Source: Methylobacterium sp. 10
GTDB taxonomy: Bacteria > Pseudomonadota > Alphaproteobacteria > Rhizobiales > Beijerinckiaceae
Length of the DNA: 64,000 bases
Assembly (NCBI RefSeq): GCF_000519085.1
Contig: NZ_KI912577.1
Location: 4,892,035 to 4,956,034 of the forward strand
Direction of reading: 5' to 3'
Positions 1 through 8,054 of the stretch are shown here, in pieces. A program made the position numbers and the translations under genes. Position 1 is the stretch's first letter, and every line of letters begins with the position of its first letter. The notes beneath the pieces are model-generated. The model was given only the letters and a program-made list of their open reading frames with translations, did not search any database and had not been told where the DNA came from.

Positions 1-316
1 CGAGGGGGCCGAGGCGGACGCCGGTCTCCTCGAACGCCTCGCGGCGGGCGCCGTCCTCGGGCTCGGATTCGTCGAGGAGCCCGGCCGGGACTTCTAGGAG
101 CGACAGGGTGCCTGCGGCAAAGAAGGTGGGCGGCCGGAACTGCTCCACCAAAAGGGCCACGCGGCGCTCGGGGTCGTAGGGCAGCACCCCGACCGCACGG
201 CCGTGATCCTCGATCTCACGGGTCAGGCGCGTGCCGTCCGGCATCGTGACCTCGGCCACGAGAAAGCGGCTCCAGCCATCGTGCAGGATGCGGGTGCCAC
301 GGATCACCGGCGCCAT
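1..316 (-). CDS. Nudix hydrolase, ADP-ribose pyrophosphatase-like (partial)
   Basis: Minus-strand frame opening with ATG at 316 and running off the left edge, so the C-terminus is missing (105 codons present). It hydrolyses a nucleoside diphosphate linked to another moiety, most likely ADP-ribose, judging from the pattern PAGLLDE followed by REAFEETGV. The Nudix box (consensus Gx5Ex7REUxEExGU) is visible near residues 80-101 but reads one residue short between the first Glu and the RE pair, a minor variation that probably does not abolish metal binding. No operon partner is visible; tusA lies 110 bases downstream of its start on the same strand. Family assignment is firm, exact substrate is inferred. 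Confidence 0.85.
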   Translation of the reverse strand, partial: MAPVIRGTRILHDGWSRFLVAEVTMPDGTRLTREIEDHGRAVGVLPYDPERRVALLVEQFRPPTFFAAGTLSLLEVPAGLLDESEPEDGARREAFEETGVRLGPL

Positions 317-426
317 CGATTCGTTCCCGTCTTCCGGCCGCGGGCGGTCGCGCGGCCTTCTTCGGGATCACCTAACCGCGAGTTGCCGCATCAATGAGGC
401 GAAGACGGTGCGGAATGAACGAGTTT

Positions 427-663
427 TCAGGCGCTGCCCTTCTCGATGGTGAAGCTGAAGACGCCGTCGTCCCGGCCCTGACCGACGAGGCGATCACCCT
501 CCTGGGTGACGAGGTGGGGGATGTCGATCACCGAGACCGGATCGGTGCAGAGGACGGTCAGCAGCGCCCCCGGTTCCAGGCCGCGCATGGCCTTGCGGGT
601 GCGCAGCACCGGCAGGGGGCATTTCAGGCCGCTGAGATCGAGGACGGGAGGCGCGTCTTTCAT
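427..663 (-). CDS. tusA: TusA/SirA family sulfurtransferase
   Basis: A 78-residue cytosolic protein of the TusA family, which carries persulfide sulfur on a conserved cysteine for tRNA thiolation or cofactor sulfur delivery. The signature LKCPLPVLRTRKAM sits at residues 13-26, with the sulfur-carrying Cys inside CPxP. Length matches the family (75-85 residues). The ATG at 663 is the only sensible start. It is read as a single gene, separated by a strong terminator from the secreted protein upstream. Whether it works as TusA proper or as a paralogue such as YedF cannot be told from sequence; there is no DsrE or thiolase neighbour to decide. Confidence 0.88.
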   Translation of the reverse strand: MKDAPPVLDLSGLKCPLPVLRTRKAMRGLEPGALLTVLCTDPVSVIDIPHLVTQEGDRLVGQGRDDGVFSFTIEKGSA

Positions 664-680
664 GTCTGCCCCGCGATACG

Positions 681-715
681 AAAAGCCCCGCCCGAGGCTG
701 GAGCCTGGGGCGGGG
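681..715 (-). terminator. Rho-independent terminator of the Gly/Tyr-rich secreted protein gene
   Basis: On the minus strand a GCCCCGCCC arm pairs with GGGCGGGGC and is followed by TTTTCG. It lies 30 bases beyond the stop of the 748-1158 gene and ahead of tusA, so it separates the two. Confidence 0.85.
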
Positions 716-747
716 CCTGAGCCGGAGACGAGGCTCTGTGGATGATG

Positions 748-1158
748 TCAGTAACCGTAGGCGGGATAGCCGTAGGCCGGGGCGTAACCATAGGCGGGTG
801 CGTAGCCATAGGCTGGGGCATACCCGTAGGCGGGTGCGTAGCCGCCGTCGTAATAGCCGTAACGGGGAGCCTGGCTCGCCGCGATGGCGCCGCCGATGAT
901 GCCCAGAGCGGCGCCTGCCGCGAGCGCTCCACCGATACCGGGACCACGGCGATAGCCGCCGCCGTAATAGCCGCGGCGATAGCCGTAGCCGCCGCCGTAG
1001 TAACGACCGTAACGCACGGTCTCCACCGCCGAACCGCTGCCGGCGACCTGCGCCGAGGTCAGCGCGGGCATCGGGGCGGCCTGTGCGCCGGAGAGAGGAG
1101 CTGCCGCCAGACCGACGGCGGTCGAACCGGCAAGGACCAGGGACATGATGCGCGACAT
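748..1158 (-). CDS. Secreted Gly/Tyr-rich protein with APAYGY repeats
   Basis: A 136-residue protein of unknown function. Residues 1-27 form a clear Sec signal peptide ending SGAQAA. After it come a Tyr/Gly/Arg-rich stretch (YGGGYGYRRGYYGGGY), a glycine-zipper-like helix (GIGGALAAGAALGIIGGAI, about residues 72-91), and four consecutive APAYGY repeats finishing in PAYGY at the C-terminus. The make-up suggests a periplasmic or outer-membrane-associated protein with a disordered Tyr-rich tail. ATG at 1158 follows a GGAG-like sequence. It is monocistronic, with its own terminator at 681-715. No enzymatic motif is visible and I assign no function. Confidence 0.75.
   Translation of the reverse strand: MSRIMSLVLAGSTAVGLAAAPLSGAQAAPMPALTSAQVAGSGSAVETVRYGRYYGGGYGYRRGYYGGGYRRGPGIGGALAAGAALGIIGGAIAASQAPRYGYYDGGYAPAYGYAPAYGYAPAYGYAPAYGYPAYGY
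751..843 (-). repeat. 18-base tandem repeat coding APAYGY
   Basis: Four to five imperfect copies of an 18-base unit encode APAYGY and form the C-terminal tail of the 748-1158 protein. Copies differ at third codon positions, so amino-acid selection rather than recent slippage has kept them alike. Confidence 0.8.
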
Positions 1159-1310
1159 GCGTGCGATCTCCTAAATCGAGTGAACCTGATCCGTAAAAAC
1201 ACCATCTCCGATGAACCGTTCCGGAACAGACGAGGCACTATCGACCGGACGTGTGCCCCGGCACAATTGTCGTGACGGGAGGACATGGTTTCATAGTCAA
1301 TAGCGTCTCT

Positions 1311-2678
1311 TCAGAACACGCATTCGGTGAAGGCCGGCTCCACCGATCGGCGCCAGGAACCCTCGTAATCGGTGAGCCTGTCCTCCGCCCGCGAGCGACC
1401 ACTGGCGACGATGGCTTCGAGCGGTTGCAGATGATGCGTCTCGTCGCGCCCCTGCTCATCGCGGCGCCCGCGTGCTTCGAGACCCTTGCGGGCGATGGCC
1501 AAGGCTTCCGCCGCCACGGTTCCGAGACTGCGGCCCGCGATCGGCGTGGCGAGGCCGAGGCGTGGGACCATGGCGCGCAGGCATTCCCGCTCGGAGGCGC
1601 TCCAGGCCTTGGCGATGTCCCAGGCGGCCGCGAGCCCGGCCTCATCGTAGAGAAGGCCGACCCAGAAGGCCGCCTGCGCGACGATCATGTCCGCGCCGCC
1701 CACATCCGAACCGCGCATCTCGATGTAGCGCTTCAGCCTCACCTCGGGGAAAGCGGTGGAGGCGTGGTTCGCCCAGTCGGACATCGTCGCCCGCTCGCCG
1801 GGAAGGGCCGCGAGGCGCCCGTCCATGAGGTCGCGGAACGAGGCGCCGCTGACGTCGTGATAGGTCTCGCCGCGCTTGACGAAATACATCGGCATATCGA
1901 GCAGCCAGTCGACATAGGCCTCGTAGCCGAACCCGGCCTCGAAGGCGCGGGGCAGCATGCCGGTCCGGTCGGCGTCGGTGTCGCGCCAGATCTCGGAGCG
2001 GCGCGAGAGGAAGCCGTTGGGGCGGCCGTCGGTGAAGGGGGAGTTGGCGAACAGCGCCGTCGCCACCGGCTGCAGCGCCAGGGCGACCCGCATCTTTGCC
2101 GCCATGTCGGCCTCGGAGGAGAAGTCGAGATTCACCTGGACGGTGGCAGTGCGCAGCATCATGTCGAGGCCGAGGGTTCCGACCTTCGGCATGTAGCCCG
2201 CCATGATCTTGTAGCGGCTCTTGGGCATGACCGGCGTGCCCTCGCGGGTCCATTTCGGGCTCATGCCGAGGTCGAGGAAGCCGATGCCCAGGGGATCGGC
2301 CGCCCGCGCGGTGGCTTCGAGATGAATGCGCAGCTCACGCTCGGTCGCGTGGACGTCCGGAAGCGGCGCGCCGGACAGTTCGAACTGCCCGCCGGGCTCC
2401 AGGGAGATCGCGCCGCCATCCGCGCCGGCAAGGCCGATGAGGTGGCCCGCATCCTCGATCGCCTCCCAGCCGGTCTCGCGCGCGACGCCCTCGAGCAGGG
2501 CGCGGATGCCGGTCTCGCCCTCGTAGGGGACGGGGGTATTGCCGTCCCGGTAGAACGGAACCTTCTCGTGCTCGGTGCCGACGGCGAAGCTTTCGCGCGG
2601 TTTCTCGCCCTCGGCGAACCACGCGATCAGTTCGTCCCGCTTGGTCAGCGGTGTGGTGTCGGACGTATCGCGCGCCAT
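1311..2678 (-). CDS. gshA: Glutamate-cysteine ligase (plant/alphaproteobacterial type)
   Basis: Catalyses the ATP-dependent joining of glutamate and cysteine, the first step of glutathione synthesis, in the cytosol. The 455-residue protein belongs to the GCS2/plant-type family: the N-terminal part has FAVGTEHEK (metal/glutamate site) and YEGETGIRALLEG, the middle QVNLDFSSEADMAAKMRVAL and RSEIWRDTDADRTG, all typical. The frame stays open to 2852 but the conserved part starts at MARDTSDTT, so ATG at 2678 is chosen; it overlaps nothing. rsmE lies 130 bases upstream on the same strand, which is the common arrangement in Rhizobiales. Glutathione is the main thiol here and, in methylotrophs, also the acceptor for formaldehyde in one route, though nothing in this window shows that. 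Confidence 0.95.
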   Translation of the reverse strand: MARDTSDTTPLTKRDELIAWFAEGEKPRESFAVGTEHEKVPFYRDGNTPVPYEGETGIRALLEGVARETGWEAIEDAGHLIGLAGADGGAISLEPGGQFELSGAPLPDVHATERELRIHLEATARAADPLGIGFLDLGMSPKWTREGTPVMPKSRYKIMAGYMPKVGTLGLDMMLRTATVQVNLDFSSEADMAAKMRVALALQPVATALFANSPFTDGRPNGFLSRRSEIWRDTDADRTGMLPRAFEAGFGYEAYVDWLLDMPMYFVKRGETYHDVSGASFRDLMDGRLAALPGERATMSDWANHASTAFPEVRLKRYIEMRGSDVGGADMIVAQAAFWVGLLYDEAGLAAAWDIAKAWSASERECLRAMVPRLGLATPIAGRSLGTVAAEALAIARKGLEARGRRDEQGRDETHHLQPLEAIVASGRSRAEDRLTDYEGSWRRSVEPAFTECVF

Positions 2679-2808
2679 GCGCTGCCTCGTGGTGAAGGTC
2701 GTTTGTGGTGAGAGGCGCGCCGGACCGCAGCGGAGGAGCCCCCTGAAGAGATGGCGACTCCTTAGTCCAGCGGCGAGGCATGAACAACGTAGGCCAGGCC
2801 ACGCCCGC

Positions 2809-3561
2809 TCAGCGTGTGTCGCCGAGCACAGACTGCACCAATGCCAACGCAACCACGGCGGCCGTGTCCGCCCGCAGGATGCGCGGCCCGAGCGAAAGGG
2901 CCACGGTGTTCGGCCGGGCAGCGATCATGTCCCTCTCCTCGGGCGAGAACCCGCCCTCCGGCCCGATCAGCACGGCGAGCGGCGGTGGCGCCGTCGGATC
3001 CGCCGCCTCGCGCAGGGCGGCCACCGGGTCGGTGACGGGGGCCTCCTCGTCGCAGAAGACGAGGAGGCGGGCGGGGTCGAGCTCGGCGAGGGCGACGGGG
3101 AGCCGGACCGCCTCGGGAAGATCGGGAATCGCCAGGATGCCGCATTGCTCGGCCGCCTCGATGGCGTTGGCGCGCAGGCGGTCCCGGTTGATCCGCTCGC
3201 CCTGGGTGTAGCGGGTGAAGACGGGGCGGATGGTGCCGGCGCCCATCTCCACCGCCTTCTGGGCCAGGTAATCCAGCCTTGCGGTCTTCAACGGCGCGAA
3301 GAGGTAGTGCAGGTCGGCCCTCCCGGGCTGCGGGCGTTGGAGCTTGACGACGATCAGTTCCGCGCTCTTGCGGCCATTCTGGGCGATGCGGGTGCGCCAC
3401 TCGCCGTCGCGCCCGTTGAATACGAGGACTGGGTCGTCCGGGCCGCGTCGCAGGACGTTCAGCAGGTAGTTCGCCTGTGCGCGTTCCAACGGGAGTACCG
3501 TCCCCTCGCGGAGGTCGGGCTCGACGAAGAGGCGCGGGGCGGTGAAGTCGTAATGTGCCAT
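2809..3561 (-). CDS. rsmE: 16S rRNA (uracil1498-N3)-methyltransferase RsmE
   Basis: SPOUT-class methyltransferase that methylates U1498 of 16S rRNA using S-adenosylmethionine. Of 250 residues, the first 70 form the PUA-like RNA-binding domain (MAHYDFTAPRLFVEPDL), and the C-terminal half carries the SPOUT knot motifs LIGPEGGFSPEERD and LGPRILRADTAAVVAL. The frame extends ten codons upstream, but ATG at 3561 fits the family N-terminus. Usual length is 240-250. It precedes gshA on the same strand. Confidence 0.95.
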   Translation of the reverse strand: MAHYDFTAPRLFVEPDLREGTVLPLERAQANYLLNVLRRGPDDPVLVFNGRDGEWRTRIAQNGRKSAELIVVKLQRPQPGRADLHYLFAPLKTARLDYLAQKAVEMGAGTIRPVFTRYTQGERINRDRLRANAIEAAEQCGILAIPDLPEAVRLPVALAELDPARLLVFCDEEAPVTDPVAALREAADPTAPPPLAVLIGPEGGFSPEERDMIAARPNTVALSLGPRILRADTAAVVALALVQSVLGDTR

Positions 3562-3684
3562 GGATCGGGGTGGTCGCTCGCGGCACCACACCTGTCAACG
3601 CAGAGCGGAAGCCAGGGTGATGCGGAAGGGCAACAGGGTCAGAATATGTAGCGTTTCCCCAAGCGCATGTACTACCGCCCGTTT

Positions 3685-3721
3685 ACGTCTCGAAAGACGC
3701 CACATTCCTATGGCGAGACGT
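3685..3721. promoter_or_regulatory. 8-bp inverted repeat upstream of the 3797 gene
   Basis: ACGTCTCG (3685-3692) and CGAGACGT (3714-3721) pair perfectly around a 21-base loop, 75 bases ahead of the ATG at 3797. It may be a leader hairpin or a protein-binding palindrome; nothing decides between them. Confidence 0.35.
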
Positions 3722-3796
3722 CTTGCAGGATAGGCAATCGCTCCGGTGGCCACGATCAGGCACTGGTAGGGATTGGGGGAGAGGGAAGCCTAGCTA

Positions 3797-4270
3797 ATGT
3801 CATCGAAGACCATCGCGGCGGTCGCCGGAGCCCTTCTCGGTTCCGCCCTTCTCGCCGGCCCTGCTTTCGCGCAAAACGCGGAATGCGGCGATATCCAGAA
3901 GACGCTCCAGTCGCGCAAGGATCTCGTGGCCAAGGCGAATGCCGCCTCGAACTCGAAGAAGAAGATGACGCCGGCCGAAGCCTGCGCCCTGTTCGGTAAG
4001 CTGCAGGCCAACGGCAACGAGGGCGTCAAGTGGATCGCCGCCAACAAGGAATGGTGCTCGATCCCTGATTCCTTCGCCGAAGGCTTCAAGGCCGACCACC
4101 TCAAGGTCGCCGGCATTCGCACCAAGATCTGCGGCGTCGCCGCCCAGGCCTCGAAGATGGAAGCCCAGGCACGGGCCCAGGCCCAGAACGGTGGCGGCGG
4201 CGGCGGCGGCGGCATGCTCGGCGGCCCCGGCCTCACGGGAAGCCTGAAGATGCCGCAGGGCGCGCTCTGA
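3797..4270 (+). CDS. Secreted hypothetical protein with Gly-rich tail
   Basis: A 157-residue exported protein of unknown function. Residues 1-25 are a Sec signal peptide ending in AFA-Q. The mature part is helical with cysteines in AECGDI, PAEACALF, KEWCSI and TKICGV, enough for two disulfides, and ends in an eight-glycine run followed by GGPGLTGSLKMPQGAL. The four-cysteine helical pattern is shared by many small periplasmic proteins of Rhizobiales. ATG at 3797 follows a GGGAAG-type ribosome site. ubiA follows after 38 bases, so they may be co-transcribed, but no functional link is visible. Confidence 0.75.
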   Translation: MSSKTIAAVAGALLGSALLAGPAFAQNAECGDIQKTLQSRKDLVAKANAASNSKKKMTPAEACALFGKLQANGNEGVKWIAANKEWCSIPDSFAEGFKADHLKVAGIRTKICGVAAQASKMEAQARAQAQNGGGGGGGGMLGGPGLTGSLKMPQGAL

Positions 4271-4308
4271 GCCTTGGCTGAATCGCCGCTCCACGGCCTC
4301 GCTTGCGT

Positions 4309-5265
4309 ATGGCGGGCGTGACCTCGCGGCCCGGCGCGGATGGCAGGGTCGCGGATGCGGTCGCCGGGCACTGGGTCGATCGTCTCGCCCCGCGCGGCCT
4401 GCGCCCCTATCTGAGACTGGCCCGGATCGACCGGCCGATCGGATGGTGGCTGCTGCTGCTGCCGTGCTGGTGGTCGGCCGCCCTCGCCGCGATCGCCGGT
4501 CACAAACCGTTTCCGGACCCGGCGCATCTCGTCCTGTTCCTCATTGGCGCCATCGCCATGAGGGGGGCGGGCTCGACCTACAACGACATCGCCGACCGCG
4601 ACCTCGACGCCCAGGTGGAGCGCACGCGTTCGCGTCCCCTCCCCTCCGGGCAGGTGCGGACACGTTCCGCCGCGATCTTCCTGGTGTTGCAGGCGCTGGT
4701 GGGGCTGGCGGTACTGCTGCAATTCAATCGGACCGCCATCCTCGTCGGGATGGCGTCGCTCCTGCCGGTGGCGATCTATCCTTTCATGAAACGGGTGATG
4801 TCGATGCCCCAGGCGGTGCTCGGCCTCGCCTTCTCGTGGGGGGGGCTGATGGGTTGGGTCGCCGCCTTCGGCGATCTCGGTGGACCGGCGCTGCTGCTCT
4901 ACGCAGGCACGGTGGCGTGGGTCGTCGGCTACGATACGATCTATGCGGTGCAGGACATCGAGGATGACGAGATCGCTGGCATCCGCTCCTCGGCTCGCCT
5001 GTTCGGCCGCGGTTTACGACCGGCCATCGGCCTCTGCTACGCCGTTTCGGTCGTGGCCATCGCTGCCGCATCGGCCTTGGCGGGGGCCGGTCCCGTGGGC
5101 GCCCTCGGCGTCACACTCTTCGCCCTCCACCTCGGATGGCAGGTCGTTCGCCTGAAACCAGGCGACGGGCGTGGGGCGCTGACGCTCTTCCGCTCCAACC
5201 GCGATGCCGGGCTGATCCTCTTTGCCGGGCTGGCGGCGGATACCGTCTGGCAGGCTCTGTCCTGA
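4309..5265 (+). CDS. ubiA: 4-hydroxybenzoate polyprenyltransferase
   Basis: Integral membrane enzyme that prenylates 4-hydroxybenzoate in ubiquinone synthesis. The 318-residue protein has the two Asp-rich Mg-prenyl-diphosphate motifs: NDIADRDLD (about residues 98-106) and YDTIYAVQDIEDD (about 208-220), plus RSRPLPSG after the first. Eight to nine hydrophobic segments are evident. The open frame begins with TTG at 4303, but ATG at 4309 is the better start. The stop lies inside a hairpin shared with the convergent 5279-5809 gene. Confidence 0.95.
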   Translation: MAGVTSRPGADGRVADAVAGHWVDRLAPRGLRPYLRLARIDRPIGWWLLLLPCWWSAALAAIAGHKPFPDPAHLVLFLIGAIAMRGAGSTYNDIADRDLDAQVERTRSRPLPSGQVRTRSAAIFLVLQALVGLAVLLQFNRTAILVGMASLLPVAIYPFMKRVMSMPQAVLGLAFSWGGLMGWVAAFGDLGGPALLLYAGTVAWVVGYDTIYAVQDIEDDEIAGIRSSARLFGRGLRPAIGLCYAVSVVAIAAASALAGAGPVGALGVTLFALHLGWQVVRLKPGDGRGALTLFRSNRDAGLILFAGLAADTVWQALS

Positions 5266-5287
5266 GCCCGATCCGGCCTCAGGACAG
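5257..5287. terminator. Palindrome shared by two convergent stop codons
   Basis: CTGTCCTGAG (5257-5266) and CTCAGGACAG (5278-5287) pair perfectly around an 11-base loop. Each arm contains the stop codon of one convergent gene, so the element can serve as a two-way terminator. It lacks a long T run. Confidence 0.65.
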
Positions 5288-5809
5288 GGCGCCGCCGACG
5301 ATCTCGTTCTCGCCGCGATAGATCAACGGACGCACCGGCAGTACGCCTGTCTTGCGGCGGACGAGGAAGCGCGGGCGCCGGCCGTTGAGGAGGCCGTGGC
5401 GGCGACGGGCGCGGGTGGTCCCGAGGGCGACGCGGCCGAGCTGGCGCGATACGACGGCGAGGGTACCGTCTTCCCGCACGATCATCCGCGGCAGACCCGT
5501 CCGGGCCGAGCAATCGCGCCAGACCGCCACGACGTCGTCGTCCCCATAAGGACCGAGACGGCCGAGGGTGGTGCCGGCGCCGTCCACCAGGAGGAGCGCG
5601 AAACGGTCTTCGTCGCACGCATCGCTATCCTCGGAGGCGAAGGCCAGGGCGACGCCGACGGCCTCGGTACCGCCGGAGATACGGCCGGTAATCGGAAGCG
5701 GCGACCGAAAGAACGCCATGGTGGGCAGCGCGACACCGTCCTGACGGCATGTATCCACGACGATGCCGACATGTGTCTCGGTCTGATTCATGTTTGAGAA
5801 AGTGTTCAT
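5279..5809 (-). CDS. DUF6101-like hypothetical protein
   Basis: A 176-residue cytosolic protein of unknown function. The C-terminal block RRRHGLLNGRRPRFLVRRKTG followed by a Y/HRGENEI pattern resembles the conserved end of the Rhizobiales family DUF6101; the middle (FALLLVDGAGTTLGRLGPYG, then DDDVVAVWRDC) also fits its beta-rich core. This recognition is from memory of the family, not a search. ATG at 5809 or ATG at 5791 are both possible starts; I keep the longer. It converges on ubiA and their stop codons lie in the two arms of one palindrome. Confidence 0.65.
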   Translation of the reverse strand: MNTFSNMNQTETHVGIVVDTCRQDGVALPTMAFFRSPLPITGRISGGTEAVGVALAFASEDSDACDEDRFALLLVDGAGTTLGRLGPYGDDDVVAVWRDCSARTGLPRMIVREDGTLAVVSRQLGRVALGTTRARRRHGLLNGRRPRFLVRRKTGVLPVRPLIYRGENEIVGGALS

Positions 5810-6112
5810 TGGATCGACGCCCTGTTGGTGTGATCGGCCTCTTCAGGGCCGTCTCTTATGACAAGCAGATTTGCGTCTAACCTCCTCAGACCACCTTAAT
5901 AGCCAGAGTTAAGCGATGGTGGATGGCAGGGAAGCGTCTGGAATGCTCAACACTTCCTTGCCGCATTCGTCAGGATCCGGGGGCATCGCCTGCGCGCGAT
6001 CCTTGTGAGTGTCGAAGGGGCACCCTACAAAGAATTCGATCCCTTGCGCCGCTCTGCGCGGGGAAGACCGATTCGCCGCCGCCACCGATAGAACCCCGAC
6101 GACCGGAGACGC
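5810..6112. other. Intergenic region between divergent genes
   Basis: About 300 bases between the DUF6101-like gene and the CysQ-type gene. It must hold both promoters. I see no convincing ORF, RNA or long repeat, only a slightly A+T-richer patch near 5850-5910. Confidence 0.5.
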
Positions 6113-6940
6113 ATGTCCGACACGATGTCGACCAAAGCCGCCCAGGCCCTGCTTCCCGCCCTGAGGGAGGCGATCCGTGAGGCGGCGTCCCTGGCCCTCC
6201 CCTTCTTCAGGTCGGGGGCGCAGACGACCGCGCGGACATGGTCGAAAGCCGGCGGCTCGCCGGTGACGGAAGCCGACGTCGCGGTGGATACGTTCCTGAA
6301 GATCCGCCTCAGCGCGCTCCTGCCGGCGGCGGCCTGGCTTTCGGAGGAAACCAGCGACGATGCCATCCGGCTCGGCTCGGACCTCGTCTGGATCGTCGAT
6401 CCCATCGACGGGACGCGAGCCTTTCTGACCGGCCATCCGGACTGGTCGATCTCGGTGGCGCTGCTCGCGGGCGGACAACCGATCCTCGGCTTTGTCCATG
6501 CACCGGTAAGCGACCGGTTCTACGAGGCCGTGGCGGGAGGCGGGGCGACCTGCAACGGCGTGCCGCTGTCCGTTTCGACCCAGGCCGGTCTTGCGGGGGC
6601 CAAGGTGACCGGGCCGAAGCCAATGATCGACAAGCTCGCCCGTGGCGGCTCGACGAACCGGGAAGCCGTCGACGTCCACATCGTCCCGCGCGTGCCGTCC
6701 CTCGCCTTGCGGGTGGCACGGGTCGCCGAGGGATCGATCGATGTCGGTCTGGTCTCGTCCGACGCGCGTGACTGGGATCTCGCCGGGGCGGACCTGCTCC
6801 TGCGAGAGGCCGGTGGGTCGGTAAGCGACCTGAAGGGAACCCGCACGACCTATAACCGCCCGGACCCCGTCCACGGTGCCCTCATCGCGATGTCGGACGG
6901 TCTGCGCGACGATGTCGTCGCGGCGCTGGCTCGGGGATGA
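6113..6940 (+). CDS. cysQ: 3'(2'),5'-bisphosphate nucleotidase, CysQ/inositol monophosphatase family
   Basis: Li-sensitive, Mg-dependent phosphatase of the inositol monophosphatase fold, expected to remove the 3'-phosphate of PAP, the by-product of PAPS-using reactions. The 275-residue sequence shows SPVTEADVAVD (about 50-60), ETSD/E metal site, the hallmark WIVDPIDGTRAFLTG (about 98-112) and the C-terminal DWDLAGADLLLREAG (about 222-236). Length is normal. Assignment as CysQ rather than histidinol-phosphatase or SuhB is inferred from the GT-R-FLTG and DWSISVALL patterns. It stands alone, 10 kb from the sulfate reduction genes, and is followed by two hairpins. Confidence 0.85.
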   Translation: MSDTMSTKAAQALLPALREAIREAASLALPFFRSGAQTTARTWSKAGGSPVTEADVAVDTFLKIRLSALLPAAAWLSEETSDDAIRLGSDLVWIVDPIDGTRAFLTGHPDWSISVALLAGGQPILGFVHAPVSDRFYEAVAGGGATCNGVPLSVSTQAGLAGAKVTGPKPMIDKLARGGSTNREAVDVHIVPRVPSLALRVARVAEGSIDVGLVSSDARDWDLAGADLLLREAGGSVSDLKGTRTTYNRPDPVHGALIAMSDGLRDDVVAALARG

Positions 6941-6953
6941 TGTCGTCTGGCCG

Positions 6954-6990
6954 CGTCTCCCCATGAGCCGGATCGGGTCATGGGGAGACG
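6954..6990. terminator. Perfect 13-bp hairpin after cysQ
   Basis: CGTCTCCCCATGA (6954-6966) pairs with TCATGGGGAGACG (6978-6990). It lies between two convergent genes and probably ends transcription, although no T run follows. Confidence 0.6.
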
Positions 6991-7006
6991 GGCTCCGGAC
7001 ACGCAA

Positions 7007-7034
7007 ACGCCGAGCCCGGTGAGGAACTCGGCGT
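7007..7034. terminator. Second hairpin between cysQ and the 7085 gene
   Basis: ACGCCGAG (7007-7014) pairs with CTCGGCGT (7027-7034), 16 bases after the first hairpin. On the minus strand it lies 50 bases past the stop of the 7085-7315 gene and runs into TTTGCG, so it suits that gene. Confidence 0.5.
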
Positions 7035-7084
7035 GAAACGTCATCGAGCGCAAGGCGGATGTCCCTGGCTCGGAGATGCCCCGA

Positions 7085-7315
7085 TCAGGCGTGTTCGCGA
7101 ACCGCGACCACGTCGGGAGCCACGCCCAGCCGCTCGGCCAGATGCCAGCGCAACTCACGGGGCGAATGGTAGTTGTAAGAGGTGTCGATGAGGTGGCTGA
7201 GATCGATGTCCTGCGCATCACGCGACGTCGTCTGCTTCAGCTTTCCTACCTTGAAGGTCGCCGCATCGGTGATGGGCGAACGGACGCCGCGGCGCCGGGT
7301 ATATTCGAACAACAT
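7085..7315 (-). CDS. Small hypothetical protein
   Basis: A 76-residue, charged, soluble protein of unknown function. The frame is open to 7447, but the region before MLFEYTRRRG is low in structure and ATG at 7315 follows an AGAAAA-rich leader, so that start is chosen. The protein contains SPITDAATFKVG and LIDTSYNYHSPRELRWHLAERLGV; the second part looks like a helical pair. The gene is followed by a hairpin and its coding quality (G+C at third positions) is normal, so it is probably real. Confidence 0.55.
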   Translation of the reverse strand: MLFEYTRRRGVRSPITDAATFKVGKLKQTTSRDAQDIDLSHLIDTSYNYHSPRELRWHLAERLGVAPDVVAVREHA

Positions 7316-7518
7316 GTTTTCTTGTGATCTTTCAGATTTTTCTTGGTGTGCGAAACGACGAGCTTTGCCTCTCGTTCCGTGAGTCAAAAGATTTTGGGGT
7401 TGCGGATGAGCCATCCCTGAACCGAACTCGTCTCCCCAGAGGAGCACGTCGGGATGCCAGCGAAGCCGGCGCTTGACGCCGGTGGTGACGCCAGCCTTGA
7501 GGGCTGGCGCCGGGTGCG

Positions 7519-7728
7519 TCAGGCCGCCTGGAGGTTACCAGCCGAATCCTTGCCGCTGCGCTTGTCGGTTTGGATCTCGTAGGAGACCTTCTGACCTTCA
7601 ATGAGGTTGCGCATTCCCGCGCGCTCGACGGCGGAGATGTGAACAAACACGTCCTTGCCGCCGTCATCGGGCTGAATGAAGCCGTAGCCTTTGGTTTCGT
7701 TGAACCACTTAACAGTGCCGGTATTCAC
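7519..7728 (-). CDS. Cold-shock domain protein (CspA family)
   Basis: A 69-residue single cold-shock domain that binds single-stranded RNA/DNA and melts RNA structure. Both nucleic-acid motifs are present: KGYGFI (RNP1) and VFVHIS (RNP2), preceded by TGTVKWFNETKG. The start is GTG at 7728, giving (M)NTGTVKWF, with GAGG eight bases upstream; no ATG fits. The 5' side up to about 8050 has no gene on this strand, so a long regulatory leader, as is usual for cold-shock genes, is possible but not demonstrable here. Confidence 0.95.
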   Translation of the reverse strand: MNTGTVKWFNETKGYGFIQPDDGGKDVFVHISAVERAGMRNLIEGQKVSYEIQTDKRSGKDSAGNLQAA

Positions 7729-8054
7729 GAATAGAACCTCGTATCGTTCGTTGACCAAACACGCGCGTCTGCTCGAGACACCCGGCGCCGGTCCTCTTTT
7801 ACATTTGACGGGATCAGCAGGTCGTGAGACGTGCGATGCACGTTGCGTTCGGCTCACTGATGCCCGCTGACCTCCATGTAGGCGCATTGTGCGGCGGCAA
7901 CAAGGCACCTGGCCGGATCTTGCCGGCCGCATCGACGCACCGCCCTTTCATGCCGGACTGATGAGCGCCTTGTCGCGAACCCCGTGTTTTTCGGTCCGCG
8001 ACGTGCATATATGAGTTCGGTTCCAGGCAGTTAGGCGACGCAATCAGGCGGTTC
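7729..8054. other. Leader/promoter region between csp and the 8055 gene
   Basis: About 325 bases between divergent genes. It would include the csp leader on the minus strand and the promoter of the 8055 gene. No ORF with good support and no obvious stable structure were found. Confidence 0.45.

Noticed and set aside
748..843. Short tandem repeats as a CRISPR or satellite
   Set aside because: The 18-base repeats keep the APAYGY reading frame and have no spacers; they are coding.
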